Shown in pieces: positions 42,721 through 51,671 of a DNA stretch of 64,000 nt (position 1 is its first letter; each line of letters starts with the position of its first letter). Location: assembly GCA_963810305.1 (NCBI GenBank), contig CAWEMY010000005.1, positions 434,001 through 498,000 on the forward strand. Direction: 5' to 3'. The stretch is from JACDCA01 sp963810305. GTDB lineage: Bacteria > Acidobacteriota > Vicinamibacteria > Vicinamibacterales > 2-12-FULL-66-21. Made by a program: the position numbers and the translations under genes. Under the pieces are notes generated by a model that searched no databases, had not been told where the DNA came from, and saw only the letters and a list, made by a program, of their open reading frames with translations.

Positions 42721-43308
42721 CCCGTCGAGGTCGATGCGCTCGGCCTCGGCCGCTTTGCGTCTGACTGGTCCGGCGACGGGCGCTCGATGATGTTTGTCGT
42801 CGGCGGCCGTGCCATCGCGCGGAGCGACATCTGGATTGCTCCCGTCGCGGATCCCCGGAAGGCGCGCGCGCTGCTGGACTCCCGTTTCATCGAAACCCAT
42901 GGGCGCTTCGCACCCACGGGCCGATGGGTGGCGTATGCCTCGAACGAAGCGGGCCAGCTGAACGTCTACGTCGATCGCTTTCCCGAGCGCGACGCGAAAC
43001 GTCTCGTGTCCACAGATGGCGGCGGATGGCCGCGATGGGCGCGCGACGGAAGCGAGATCTTCTATCTATCGCCCGACAATCGGCTGATGAGCGTCGCCGT
43101 CCAGATGACGGGGGACAAGCTGGACTTCGCGGCGCCGCGCCCGCTTTTCACACTGCGTCCGCGACCTCCCGCGAGACTTGATGCGTATCCCTATGACGTC
43201 TCGCCGGACGGTCGACGTTTCGTAATCAACGCGCTCGCCGAAGACACGGGGTCGGCGGTGATCACGCTGGTGTTCAACTGGGCAACCGGTATGACGACGC
43301 GCCGATGA
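42718..43308 (+). pseudogene. C-terminal fragment of a PD40/TolB propeller protein
   Basis: 197 codons, probably the end of a kinase-propeller like that at 33282. Blades read FASDWSGDGRSMMFVVGGRA, FAPTGRWVAYASNEAGQLNV and WARDGSEIFYLSPDNRL, with the family's end VITLVFNWATGM. The kinase domain and earlier blades are absent; the homologous part begins at the joint shared with the truncated lipoprotein gene. A protein could be made from GTG 42718, but it would lack most of the fold. Confidence 0.75.
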
Positions 43309-43610
43309 TGCAGGGGACACACCGAGCGCGTCGATCTCGTTCTCGAGACTGCGCGCATGTGCGCGTCACCCAGAACGCGATCTGCAGGTAGAACGTCTCG
43401 GGCTTTCCAGCGTTCGCATGGTCACGATCATGCCCATGTTCGGATCGACCCTGGTGAGGTGATCGACCTTCGGCGTCAAGAGCTCACGACGCGTTGCGAG
43501 CGCCGAGTTCTGCGCGCCGTAAGTCTTTTCCTGCTCCGCCTCATTCAGCTCGCGCCGGTGGGCGAACATTCTCCGCCAGGATTCACATCGACATTCGAGC
43601 GTCCGCTCAA
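43309..43610. other. 302-base gap with a possible receptor-like gene relic
   Basis: No intact gene is visible. On the minus strand, interrupted frames give words such as ALATRRELLTPKVDHL, NMGMIVTMRTLESP and TFYLQIAFW. Their order loosely recalls the last strand of TonB-receptor-like outer-membrane proteins. The resemblance is weak and may be chance. Confidence 0.25.
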
Positions 43611-44786
43611 TCAGACCTGACTGGCATCGGTCTCGTGCAGTCCGAACCATCTCCGGAGTCGCCTCATGATGGAGGGCCCTGCCGAGAGCGTGAGATGTGC
43701 GGGATGGCCGACGACGCGAAACCAAATCCAGCGAGGCCACGATGTGATGCCGTATCGCATCCGGAACCACCACTCCGGCGGCCAGAGCACGTCCGGGATC
43801 AGCTTTACTGACCAATCAGGATCCGAATCGATCGCATAGGCACGGACGGCCGTGGCCGGACGCTCCACCTGTTCCCGCAACACCTCCGCGACGTGCGGCG
43901 ACCACGGCACCAGATCGTGTAGCACGAGCAGCGCTCGCAGCATGCGGCCGTACTCTCGCCGGAACCGCGCCCAATCGATCTGATCGATCCACGCCTCGGT
44001 GGCGTGGGCGAGATCGGCAACCGACAGGAGTCGTACGGCGCCGGGACGCCGCGGGTTGATCACGAACGCATGGGCATACACGTGCCACAGCATGTCTTCG
44101 CACCCGAGCGTCTGATAGGACATGCCACAGCCCTGAAGGGCTGGACTACGAGGGTTAGCGCCCCAGTCGAACGGCTGAGACCGGCGGATCAAGTCGTCAT
44201 AGTCGCGCGGCTCGACGAAGGGCGTTCGCGCCAGTAGCTCGTGGTGCAGCTCGATGGTGACTGTTGCCCCTTCCAGCGTCCTGGCCATCCCCTGCGAGTG
44301 GTGGTGACGCGACGGGAGAGGGATGCCGCCTGGTCTGAATCCGCAGCGCATCAGGACGTCGTGCGCACGTCCGGCATCGGCCTTGCGGACGAGCAGGTCG
44401 ACGTCGCGCATCGGCCGGAGCCGTGGATCGCCGTACACCAGATGCGCGAGCGCCGCACCCTTCAGGACAAGGAATGGCACTCCCGCCCGCGCCATCGCGC
44501 CGGCGACGTCCGCGACCACCCGGGTCCGGACCGCCGCGGCGTGCGCGTGCTGCGTCTGCCTCGCCCGGAGGCGAGCACGGAGGTCGTCCGGAATCGCAAG
44601 ACCGGTCCGCTCGATGTGCGCGAGCACGAGCGGCTCCATGCCGTGCTGCTCCGCAGCGATCGCCAGCTCGTCACATGACGGGACAGTCGCGAGCGCAGAC
44701 GAGAGCCGTTGTGCGACCGCCGCAGATCCCGGCGGCTGGGCACACAGCGACAAGAACCGGAACACGCCGTCTGACAGCGTCGCCAT
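43611..44786 (-). CDS. NTP_transf_5 family nucleotidyltransferase
   Basis: 391 residues. The nucleotidyltransferase core is VPFLVLKGAALAHLVYGDP and LRPMRDVDLLVRKADAGRAH, matching the uncharacterised nucleotidyltransferase family (PF14907) with catalytic D-x-D in RDVDLL. An N-terminal helical part and a C-terminal helical region follow. Family members are often encoded beside HPr-kinase-like and PqqD-like genes, as in this locus. At about residue 210 a palindromic repeat inserts in frame as NPRSPALQGCGM. Its ATG comes directly after the TAG of the glycine-rich gene, so coupling is tight. Confidence 0.85.
   Translation of the reverse strand: MATLSDGVFRFLSLCAQPPGSAAVAQRLSSALATVPSCDELAIAAEQHGMEPLVLAHIERTGLAIPDDLRARLRARQTQHAHAAAVRTRVVADVAGAMARAGVPFLVLKGAALAHLVYGDPRLRPMRDVDLLVRKADAGRAHDVLMRCGFRPGGIPLPSRHHHSQGMARTLEGATVTIELHHELLARTPFVEPRDYDDLIRRSQPFDWGANPRSPALQGCGMSYQTLGCEDMLWHVYAHAFVINPRRPGAVRLLSVADLAHATEAWIDQIDWARFRREYGRMLRALLVLHDLVPWSPHVAEVLREQVERPATAVRAYAIDSDPDWSVKLIPDVLWPPEWWFRMRYGITSWPRWIWFRVVGHPAHLTLSAGPSIMRRLRRWFGLHETDASQV
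44126..44150. repeat. REP-like palindrome inside the nucleotidyltransferase gene
   Basis: Matches 14424-14448 at 24 of 25 positions (AGCCCT-AAGGGCT, then GGACTACG). Here it lies within a coding sequence without breaking the frame and adds about eight residues. Confidence 0.8.
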
Positions 44787-45512
44787 CTACCACGAAATCG
44801 TCACCGAACCGTTGCCGCTGTTGACCCCCTTCTGATGCAGGACAGCAGTCGCGCCTGACGCCGCGAACGACGAGCCGCCTCCGCCGCCCGCGGCGCCTGC
44901 GTCGCTTGGGTTACCACCACCACCGCCGCCACCGCCGAAGTAGCCCCCGCCACCGCCGCCGCCGCCAATGACTCCGGGCTGGTGTGTGCCACCGGTTCCA
45001 CCCGTATCCGCCACGCCAGCTGTTCCGGGGGTGCCGGTGCTGCTGCCGGGCTAACGGTGCCCCCGGAGCCGCCAGCGGCGTCGGTGCCTCCGCCGCCGCC
45101 GCCGCCGCTTCGAGCCGGAGTCCCGCCAGGATCGGCGATGAGACCACCGCCGGCGCCCCCGTTCCCGCCTCGGATGGTCGCCCGCCGCCAGACTCAGCGC
45201 CCCCGCCCCCGCCGCCGCCGACGATCACGAGCGGGGTGGCGCCGGCACGCACGCTCGACGCGCCCCCGCCGCCGCCGCCGTCTCCCTCGCTGGCGCCTCC
45301 TCCGTTGAAGCCGCCGGGGGTCGCAGATTCCGCACTACCATTAGGACCAGCGCCACCGACACGCACGGTGAGCAACCCACCCGGCGCGACGGACACCGTC
45401 GCAGTCGTCCGACCCCCTAGGCCACCCGCGCCACTCAGCGCGAGTGAACCAGCGCCACGCCCCCCCTGCGCTCCGGTGGCCTGAATCGTGATGCTGACGA
45501 CGCCGGCGGGCA
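44787..45512 (-). pseudogene. Glycine-rich domain continuing the PqqD-TIG protein, frameshifted
   Basis: In three changing frames this region encodes a glycine-rich domain of the type VPAGVVSITIQATGAQGG, then GGLGGRTTATVSVAPGGLLT, GGGASSVRAGATPLVIVGGG and the ending VNSGNGSVTISW. These are typical of exported glycine-rich acidobacterial proteins. The frame must change near 45510, near 45150-45180 and near 45050 to recover it. The final TAG is directly followed by the next gene's ATG. Low-complexity GGC and GCC runs here are prone to both slippage and sequencing error. Confidence 0.7.
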
Positions 45513-46223
45513 CACGTAAAGGCTCGTCGGACTGCCGGTAAAGTTGAACGTCGTGGAACCAGTCGACACATTGATCGTGAAGGCTTGCCCGTCGCTCGTC
45601 CCGCCGGTCGTCGTGACCGTCACGGTGCGCGCACCAACGGCTGCGGCCGGATCGATCACAAAGTTGGCGGTGAGCGACGTCGTGCTGCCCACTTCGACGT
45701 TGGTGACCGTCACGCCGCCACCGCCGGCGACCACCGCCGTGGCGCCGACGACGAAGTTGGTGCCGGTCAGCGTGACCACCAACGTGTCGCCCAGGGTGCC
45801 TTGATTCGGCGAGACGCTCGTCAGCGTCGGAGCGGCCGGCGGCGGCACCGACTGCGCCTCCAGGGGAGACGGCGCCACGATCGAGTAGATCGCCGGCAGC
45901 ATCGCCGCGGCCACGCCACGCGCGAGCAGCCACCGCCGGGTCGTCGCCGGTCGATCGCCGCGCGACTCGACCGGCAGCTCCAGCAGGTGAAGGCGCGCGA
46001 GTTGCCTGAGTGTCAGGTCGACGACCGCATCGGCCTCGGGGACACCCGTCTCCACGCGCAAGGCCGCGGCGATCGCGTCAGGGCTCGTGGCACCGTCACA
46101 CTGCCGCCACACGCGCGCCGCGGTCGGGTTGAGGGCGTGCACCTGCGCGCGCGCCCAATCGTAGACCGACGCTTCGTCGCCGAGCTGCTCCGTGTGGGTG
46201 GTGGGAGACTGTCGTGGATACAT
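45435..46223 (-). CDS. PqqD-domain protein fused to an export-like segment and TIG domain
   Basis: ATG 46223 overlaps the upstream kinase stop (TGATG). Residues 1-92 form a PqqD/RRE-like winged helix (VYDWARAQVHALNPTAARVW, DAIAAALRVETGVPEADAVV, LRQLARLHLLELPV). A twin-arginine-like start (TTRRWLLARGVAAAMLPAIY) and an alanine/proline stretch ending in EAQS follow at about 97-128. Then comes a TIG/IPT domain (PTLTSVSPNQGTLGDTLVVT through TVTVTTTGGTSDGQAF). The frame then breaks and the glycine-rich domain continues in 44787-45512. PqqD domains usually bind peptide leaders, so one placed ahead of an exported surface-type protein is unusual. Confidence 0.8.
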   Translation of the reverse strand: MYPRQSPTTHTEQLGDEASVYDWARAQVHALNPTAARVWRQCDGATSPDAIAAALRVETGVPEADAVVDLTLRQLARLHLLELPVESRGDRPATTRRWLLARGVAAAMLPAIYSIVAPSPLEAQSVPPPAAPTLTSVSPNQGTLGDTLVVTLTGTNFVVGATAVVAGGGGVTVTNVEVGSTTSLTANFVIDPAAAVGARTVTVTTTGGTSDGQAFTINVSTGSTTFNFTGSPTSLYVCPPASSASRFRPPERRGGVALVHSR

Positions 46224-47076
46224 CAGATCGCTCCTCGTCGTGGCCGCGCGGACAGCAGTGGGTTTCGGGCGTGCCTGAGAACCGCGGAAACCAGCGGACG
46301 TGCTTCGCCGCGTACGACCGGCGAACGCCATGCCGCCGCTCACCGCCTGCTTCAGGATGGGCATGGAGTGCTTCGGGTTCGCGCGAGCGGCGACGGTGTG
46401 GCGCATCAGCGCGAGCAGCGTTGGGCCTGCCGTCAAGCGGCGCGGTCGCCAGCGAGCGCCGGCCCGGTACGAGGTCGAAAGGACGAGTCCTACGGGCAGG
46501 GGCGTCGTCCCAGTCTCGGCGCCCAGTGCCGCGACCGGCACGCGGCGAGTCAACGCCTGTCGAGCCGTCGCGGATCGCCAGCGGACGGGCGAATGGATGC
46601 ACTCTTCCGGCGCGGTCGAGAACCGCGAACTCATCGGAGTAGTACGTCGCACCCGCCTCGAGCCATGCCTGTACGAGCGTCGTCTTGCCGGCGAAGCTGG
46701 CGCCGGGCATGACGATGGCGCGGCCTTCCCAGCCGACAACACCCGCGTGTACGAACAAGTGGTCCGGCGCCCGCTCGGCGACGAAGAACTCCGCGTGTGC
46801 TGCCAGCGCCTGCCCTGCATCCGTCAGCCTGCGCACGTCCGCAACCAGGTTCTGGCCGGCATACACCCGGTATGACGGCCACGCTCCACCCGAGGCACTG
46901 GTAAGAAGCTCGTACCGGACGGACACGGGAGCATCAGGCTCGTCGTCTTCAACCGCGCGCCAGCCGAACGGCAGGTGCAGGCGTACCGGATCCAGTTCGA
47001 GAGTGTCGAGAAGCGCCCGACAGTCGGCGCGGAGTCCGATCCGCACGCCGTAAGCAACGAAATGGCGCTCGAACAT
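46223..47076 (-). pseudogene. HPr-kinase-like protein (HprK-related), two apparent frameshifts
   Basis: ATG 47076 follows GAGGGG by seven bases. The first 190 residues are in one frame: a variable N-terminal domain, then HAGVVGWEGRAIVMPGASFA with Walker A PGASFAGKTTL at about 125-135, and YYSDEFAVLD, the HPr-kinase Walker B-like element. At about 46550 the frame changes, giving RQALTRRVPVAALGAETGTT and ALMRHTVAARANPKHSMPIL; near 46320 it changes again to RGEARPLVSAVLRHARNPLL and a stop that overlaps the PqqD start. Both fit one-base insertions. HprK-related kinases in such loci have no proven target. Confidence 0.8.
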
Positions 47077-47644
47077 CCGGTCGCCCCTCATGCCGATAAC
47101 GCCCCATCGGGTTCGCGTGAAGGCTGCTCCGAAATCCCGTAGCAGTCGCCAAACCTGCGGAGGCGCGAATGACTACCTCGAACAATGCCGGAGTCGACAC
47201 TGCCACCGAATGTCCTTGAAGCATCAAGGTTTGTACGGATGCCAGGCGTTTCGCGTATCGCCCGGATCGGAACAACTCGCAAGTCTCGTTCCCTCTGGAA
47301 CAGCTGTCCAAACAAAGGAACGCAGACCGGTCTGTGTCGCCCGTCGACACGGTTAGATGGGCTCTTGTCGCCGCGCTGAATCACACCCGTGGTGCTCCGG
47401 AATGCCGGAGGGCCACTAGATTCCGGACCCCTCTTTCAGTGCCGGGGGTCTTCTGCGCGTTCGTTTCGTACGCCCGACTGCGTCGCCACGTTAGAGGTTT
47501 TGCCCTTCAGAACTTGCTCCAATTGAGTTCAGGTTTTCTGGTTCAAAGACCGTCCCGGCGACGTAGCAGGGATCCGTGCGGTGGCATGTCGCGTGCAGCG
47601 CCGGACAAGCGGCCCACGGTGTACTCTGCCGACGAGCCCCCCTC
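47077..47644. other. 568-base divergent intergenic region
   Basis: It separates the HPr-kinase-like gene (minus) from the hybrid kinase (plus). No coding region is convincing on either strand. A perfect CTTGA-AGCA-TCAAG palindrome lies at 47215-47228 and could be an operator for the minus-strand unit. A short GC hairpin occurs around TCCGGAATGCCGGA further right. Base composition is less GC-rich than the genes. Confidence 0.6.
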
Positions 47645-49915
47645 ATGACAATTGGTAAACGCCTCGTCTTGCTGCTGACAGTGCCGCTCCTGGCGCTGGT
47701 GGCCCTGGGCATCTTCACCCGGTTGCAGCTGACAACGATCGAGACCCGTAGCCGGTTCGTGGCGGACTTGCAGGTCCCCAGCCTCGCGGCGCTCGGCAAC
47801 ATCTCGCGAATATTTGCCGAGATGCGGGTGCAGCTCAGGAATCAGGTGCTCGCCACGAGCGAGGACGAGCGCGCGCGCGTACGCTCGACGTTCGAGCGAG
47901 ACGAAGTCGAGTTTCGACGGCTGCTCGATCACTACGAGCGCAGCCTGATCTCCGACGACCAGGATCGCCGCCTGCTGAACGACTATCGCAATCAGCACAG
48001 GGACTGGCTGGACCGGGCGAAGCAGATCATGTCGTTGGCGGCCGGGGGACGCCGCGAAGAAGCCAGCGAGCTGTTGCGAGAGGCGTCGACCCTGGCCCTG
48101 GGCGAGCGGTTGGACAGCGCCGCCGCCGAGTGGATTCGGGTCAACGAGGAGCTCGCGCTTACCACGAGCCAGACTGTCGTCGACTCCACCACCGCCGCGC
48201 GATCGCGGATCCTGGTCGCGAACGTCGCGGCCATCATGTTGACCGGGCTGCTGGGTTTTCTCACCTTTCAGCGGATCGTGAAGCCGATTCGGGCCCTCGA
48301 CGCATCTGTCAGAGCGATTGCCGCCGGGGAATACGAGAAGGAGGTTCCATTTACGCGCGCGACCGACGAAACCGGCGGCCTGGCGCGCTCTATCGAAGTC
48401 CTCAAAGAGGGCGCCGCTGGGATGGACCAGCAGCGTTGGGTGAAGGCGAACGTGTCCCGGCTGACCGGAGAGCTGCAGGTCGCCGCCTCGCTGGCCCAGT
48501 TCGGTGAGCGCCTCCTCTCGGACCTCGTGCCGATTCTTGGCGGCGGCGCTGCCGGATTCTATGTGCTCGATGAGGGACACTCCGAGTTGCGGCGAGTCGC
48601 GACATACGGCATGGAGGTTTCCGGTCTCCCGACGGTCATCCGACTCGGCGACGGCCTTGTCGGTCAATGCGCGCAGGAGCGGCGAACGCTCGCGCTGGCG
48701 AATCTCCCCCCTGACTACCTGCGCATTTCCTCCGGTCTCGGCCAGGCGGCGCCCGTGCAGACGACGGCGATGCCGGCGATCTCCTCCGATACGCTGCTCG
48801 GCGTCCTCGAAGTGGCATCCTTCCGACCGCTCGCGGCGAGGGAGCAGACCCTGCTCGACGAATTGCTGCCCGTCGTCGCCATGAGCCTCGAAGTGCTGCA
48901 GCGCAACCTCAGCACGCAAGAGCTGCTCGACCATACGCAGGCGCAGGCTCGTGAGCTCGCGGAACAGACGGAGGAGTTGAGGCGTGCCGAGACCGAGTTG
49001 CGCGAGCAGAGTGGTGAGCTCCGGCAGGCGCATTTCATGGCAGACGGCGCGCTGGAGCTGACCAAGTCAGGGCACTGGCATGTTCCCCTCGATGGCTCGG
49101 GCTGGTACAACTCCTCGGAGCGAGCGGCTCGCATTTTCGGCGACGTTCCCAATGCCGCCCACCGATACACCCTTGAACATTGGGCCGAGCACGTGCGGCT
49201 GGGTGATGAGGAGGCGGCCAAGGCGACGATGGAGAATTTCACGGCCGCCATCGAGGGACGCGTTCCCGCCTACGATTCCATTTATGCCTATAAGCGACCT
49301 GTGGATGGACGGATCGTCTGGATCCACGCGCTCGGCAGCGTCGTGAAGGACGACAACGGCAAGCCGACGGACATGTTCGGCGTGACACAGGACATCACCG
49401 AGTTCAAGCTCCTGGAAACCGAGCTCGTCGGCGCCAAGCGCAAGGCAGAAGAAGCTACCGAGATGAAGTCGATGTTCCTCGCGAACATGAGCCACGAGAT
49501 CCGCACGCCGATGAACGCCATCATCGGCCTGTCGCATCTGGCGCTCAAGACGCCGCTCTCCCCGAAGCAGCGCGACTACATGAGCAAGGTCCACAACGCC
49601 GGGACGTCGCTGCTCGCCGTGATCAACGACATCCTCGACTTTTCGAAGATCGAGGCCGGCCGGCTCGACATGGAGACCACGGACTTCAGGCTGGACGACG
49701 TGATCAGCTCGGTCACGACGCTGACGGCGCAGAAGGCTTACGACAAGGGGCTCGAGTTCCTGGCGCATGTCGCGCCAGGGATCCCGGAACATCTGCTCGG
49801 CGATCCGCTGCGTCTCGGGCAGATCCTGACCAACCTGGTCAACAACGCCGTGAAGTTCACCGAGCGCGGCGAGATTCGGATCAACATCGAGCTCGATCGA
49901 ACGGACCGGCGATAA
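47645..49915 (+). CDS. Hybrid sensor histidine kinase, sensor and kinase part
   Basis: 757 codons from ATG 47645. Two membrane helices (KRLVLLLTVPLLALVALGIF and ILVANVAAIMLTGLLGFLTF) bracket a helical sensor domain. HAMP (RIVKPIRALDASVRAIAAGE) follows, then a GAF domain at about 290-420, a coiled coil, a PAS domain (about 470-590), and HisKA with the phosphorylated His in FLANMSHEIRTPMNAIIGLS. The ATPase N-box is present (LGQILTNLVNNAVKFTERG), but the frame ends soon after at TAA 49913. The G-box continues one frame over, so an extra C near 49905 is likely. A TACTCT box lies 17 bases upstream of the start. Confidence 0.88.
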   Translation: MTIGKRLVLLLTVPLLALVALGIFTRLQLTTIETRSRFVADLQVPSLAALGNISRIFAEMRVQLRNQVLATSEDERARVRSTFERDEVEFRRLLDHYERSLISDDQDRRLLNDYRNQHRDWLDRAKQIMSLAAGGRREEASELLREASTLALGERLDSAAAEWIRVNEELALTTSQTVVDSTTAARSRILVANVAAIMLTGLLGFLTFQRIVKPIRALDASVRAIAAGEYEKEVPFTRATDETGGLARSIEVLKEGAAGMDQQRWVKANVSRLTGELQVAASLAQFGERLLSDLVPILGGGAAGFYVLDEGHSELRRVATYGMEVSGLPTVIRLGDGLVGQCAQERRTLALANLPPDYLRISSGLGQAAPVQTTAMPAISSDTLLGVLEVASFRPLAAREQTLLDELLPVVAMSLEVLQRNLSTQELLDHTQAQARELAEQTEELRRAETELREQSGELRQAHFMADGALELTKSGHWHVPLDGSGWYNSSERAARIFGDVPNAAHRYTLEHWAEHVRLGDEEAAKATMENFTAAIEGRVPAYDSIYAYKRPVDGRIVWIHALGSVVKDDNGKPTDMFGVTQDITEFKLLETELVGAKRKAEEATEMKSMFLANMSHEIRTPMNAIIGLSHLALKTPLSPKQRDYMSKVHNAGTSLLAVINDILDFSKIEAGRLDMETTDFRLDDVISSVTTLTAQKAYDKGLEFLAHVAPGIPEHLLGDPLRLGQILTNLVNNAVKFTERGEIRINIELDRTDRR

Positions 49916-51670
49916 GGTGCAACTCAAGTGCGCGGTGCACGACACCGGGATGGGCATGACGCCCGAGCAATCGGCGAAGCTGTTTCAGCCGTTCACGCAG
50001 GCCGACATGTCGACGACGCGAAAGCATGGCGGCACCGGTCTCGGCCTGACGATCAGCCGCCGCCTGGTCGACCTGATGGGCGGCCGCATCTGGCTCGAAA
50101 GCGAGGCCGGCGCCGGGACGACGTTCTACTTCACGGTCTGGCTCGGCGTCGGCGCGGCGACGGGTACAGACGGATCGTTCCAGAGAAGCTTGCCCGGCTC
50201 CGCGTCCTCGTCGTCGATGACAACGCCGCCGCGCGCGAGATCCTGCAGGAGGGGCTGAGCACCGTCGCGAAAAGTGTCGATGCGGTGGGATCGGGGAAGG
50301 AGGCGATCGCGGCGGTCCAGGAGCGCGACGCCACCGATCCATATGACCTCGTCTTCATGGACTGGCGGATGCCCGGCATGGACGGCCTCCAGGCCAGCCG
50401 GCACATCAAGAGCGACGAGACCCTCAGACATCCGACCGGCGATCGTGCTGGTCACGGCCTTCGGGCGCGAAGAGGTGCGGGAGGAAGCCGAGCGGCTGCA
50501 GCTCGATGGTTTCCTGCTGAAACCGGTGACGAAGTCCATGATCGTCGATACGCTCGTGCAACATGTTTGCCGACGGCGGCGAGGATCTCCGCGGCGCGGC
50601 CGACGTCGGGCCGGCCGCGAGGCTGCGCGGCGCGCGAATCCTGCTGACCGAAGACAACGAGATCAACCAGCAGATCGCCGTCGAGCTGCTGGAGGGAGAA
50701 GGCGCGACCGTCACGGTCGCCAACAACGGCCGCGAAGCGGTCGAGATGTTAGCGGGTCCCGGCCCCGCCCCGTTCGACGTCGTGCTGATGGATCTCCAGA
50801 TGCCGGAGATGGACGGGTATCAGGCGACCGCGAAGCTGCGCTCCGATTCGCGTCTGACGGCGCTGCCGATCATCGCGATGACCGCGCACGCCACGGTGGA
50901 AGAGCGCCAGCGGTGTCTGGCCGCGGGTATGAACGATCACGTCGCCAAACCGATCGATCCGGCGGCGCTGTTCGACGCTGTCGGCCGCTTCTACAAGCCG
51001 GCGGAGGGCGCGCCTGCACCCGATCAGCCTTCCAGTCCGCCGCCGCAGGAGGGCCTGCCGTCGATTGACGGCCTCGACACAAGCGACGGTCTGGCTCGCG
51101 TCGGAGGTAACCGGAAACTCTACGTGAAGATCCTTCGCCAGTTCGTCGAGCAACAGGGCCCCGCGAACGATCAGGTCGCCGCCGCCCTCGCGACAGGGGA
51201 CCACGCGCTTGCGGAGCGCCTGGCCCACACGCTCAAGGGCGTTGCCGGCAACATTGGCGCGGGCGGCGTTCAGTCGGCCGCGAGTGCACTGGAACGCGCG
51301 ATTCGCGACCGGTCGAATGCGGACGAGATAGAGCGAGTGAGACAACGCGTCGGGGTTGTGCTCGAACCGCTGGCGACGGGAATCCGGGCAGCACTCGGGA
51401 CGACCGGGTCCGACGCGTCAGCGCCCGTTCAACCCGCGGCGCCGGCCAGTCCGGCTCGGTCTCGTGAGGCGGCGGCGCAGCTCAGCCGCGCTGTTGTTGG
51501 AGTCGGATCCGGCGGCCGGCGAGTTCATCGATGCCAATCGCGATGCGCTCAGCCCGCTGTTCGACGCCGCGGGCTGGTCGGAGTTCGAAACGCTCGTCCA
51601 GGGCTACGCCTTTACCGATGCCCAGTCGCGATTGGAGCACGCCCTCGAAACCTCTGCCGGGAGCCGCTGA
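49916..51670 (+). pseudogene. Hybrid kinase continuation: ATPase end, two receivers and HPt, broken frames
   Basis: Read across frames, this encodes HDTGMGMTPEQSAKLFQPFT and GGTGLGLTISRRLVDLMGG (ATPase G-boxes), a receiver (LRVLVVDDNAAAREILQ, VFMDWRMPGMDGLQA, LLKPV), a second receiver (ARILLTEDNEINQQIAVELL, VVLMDLQMPEMDGYQA, HVAKPIDP) and an HPt domain with its histidine in LAERLAHTLKGVAGNIGAGG. Frame changes occur near 50170, 50430, 50557 and 51490; several look like one-base insertions. The longest intact piece is 50563-51482 (receiver plus HPt). The BarA-like order kinase-REC-REC-HPt is otherwise complete, ending at TGA 51670. Confidence 0.75.
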
Positions 51671-51671
51671 C

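Noticed and set aside
44787..45300. GC-rich repeated tracts as a satellite or non-coding repeat
   Set aside because: Frame-corrected reading gives a recognised glycine-rich domain ending just before the next start, so it is coding or formerly coding.
47543..49033. Minus-strand open frame of 496 codons
   Set aside because: Antisense to the sensor kinase with no domain.
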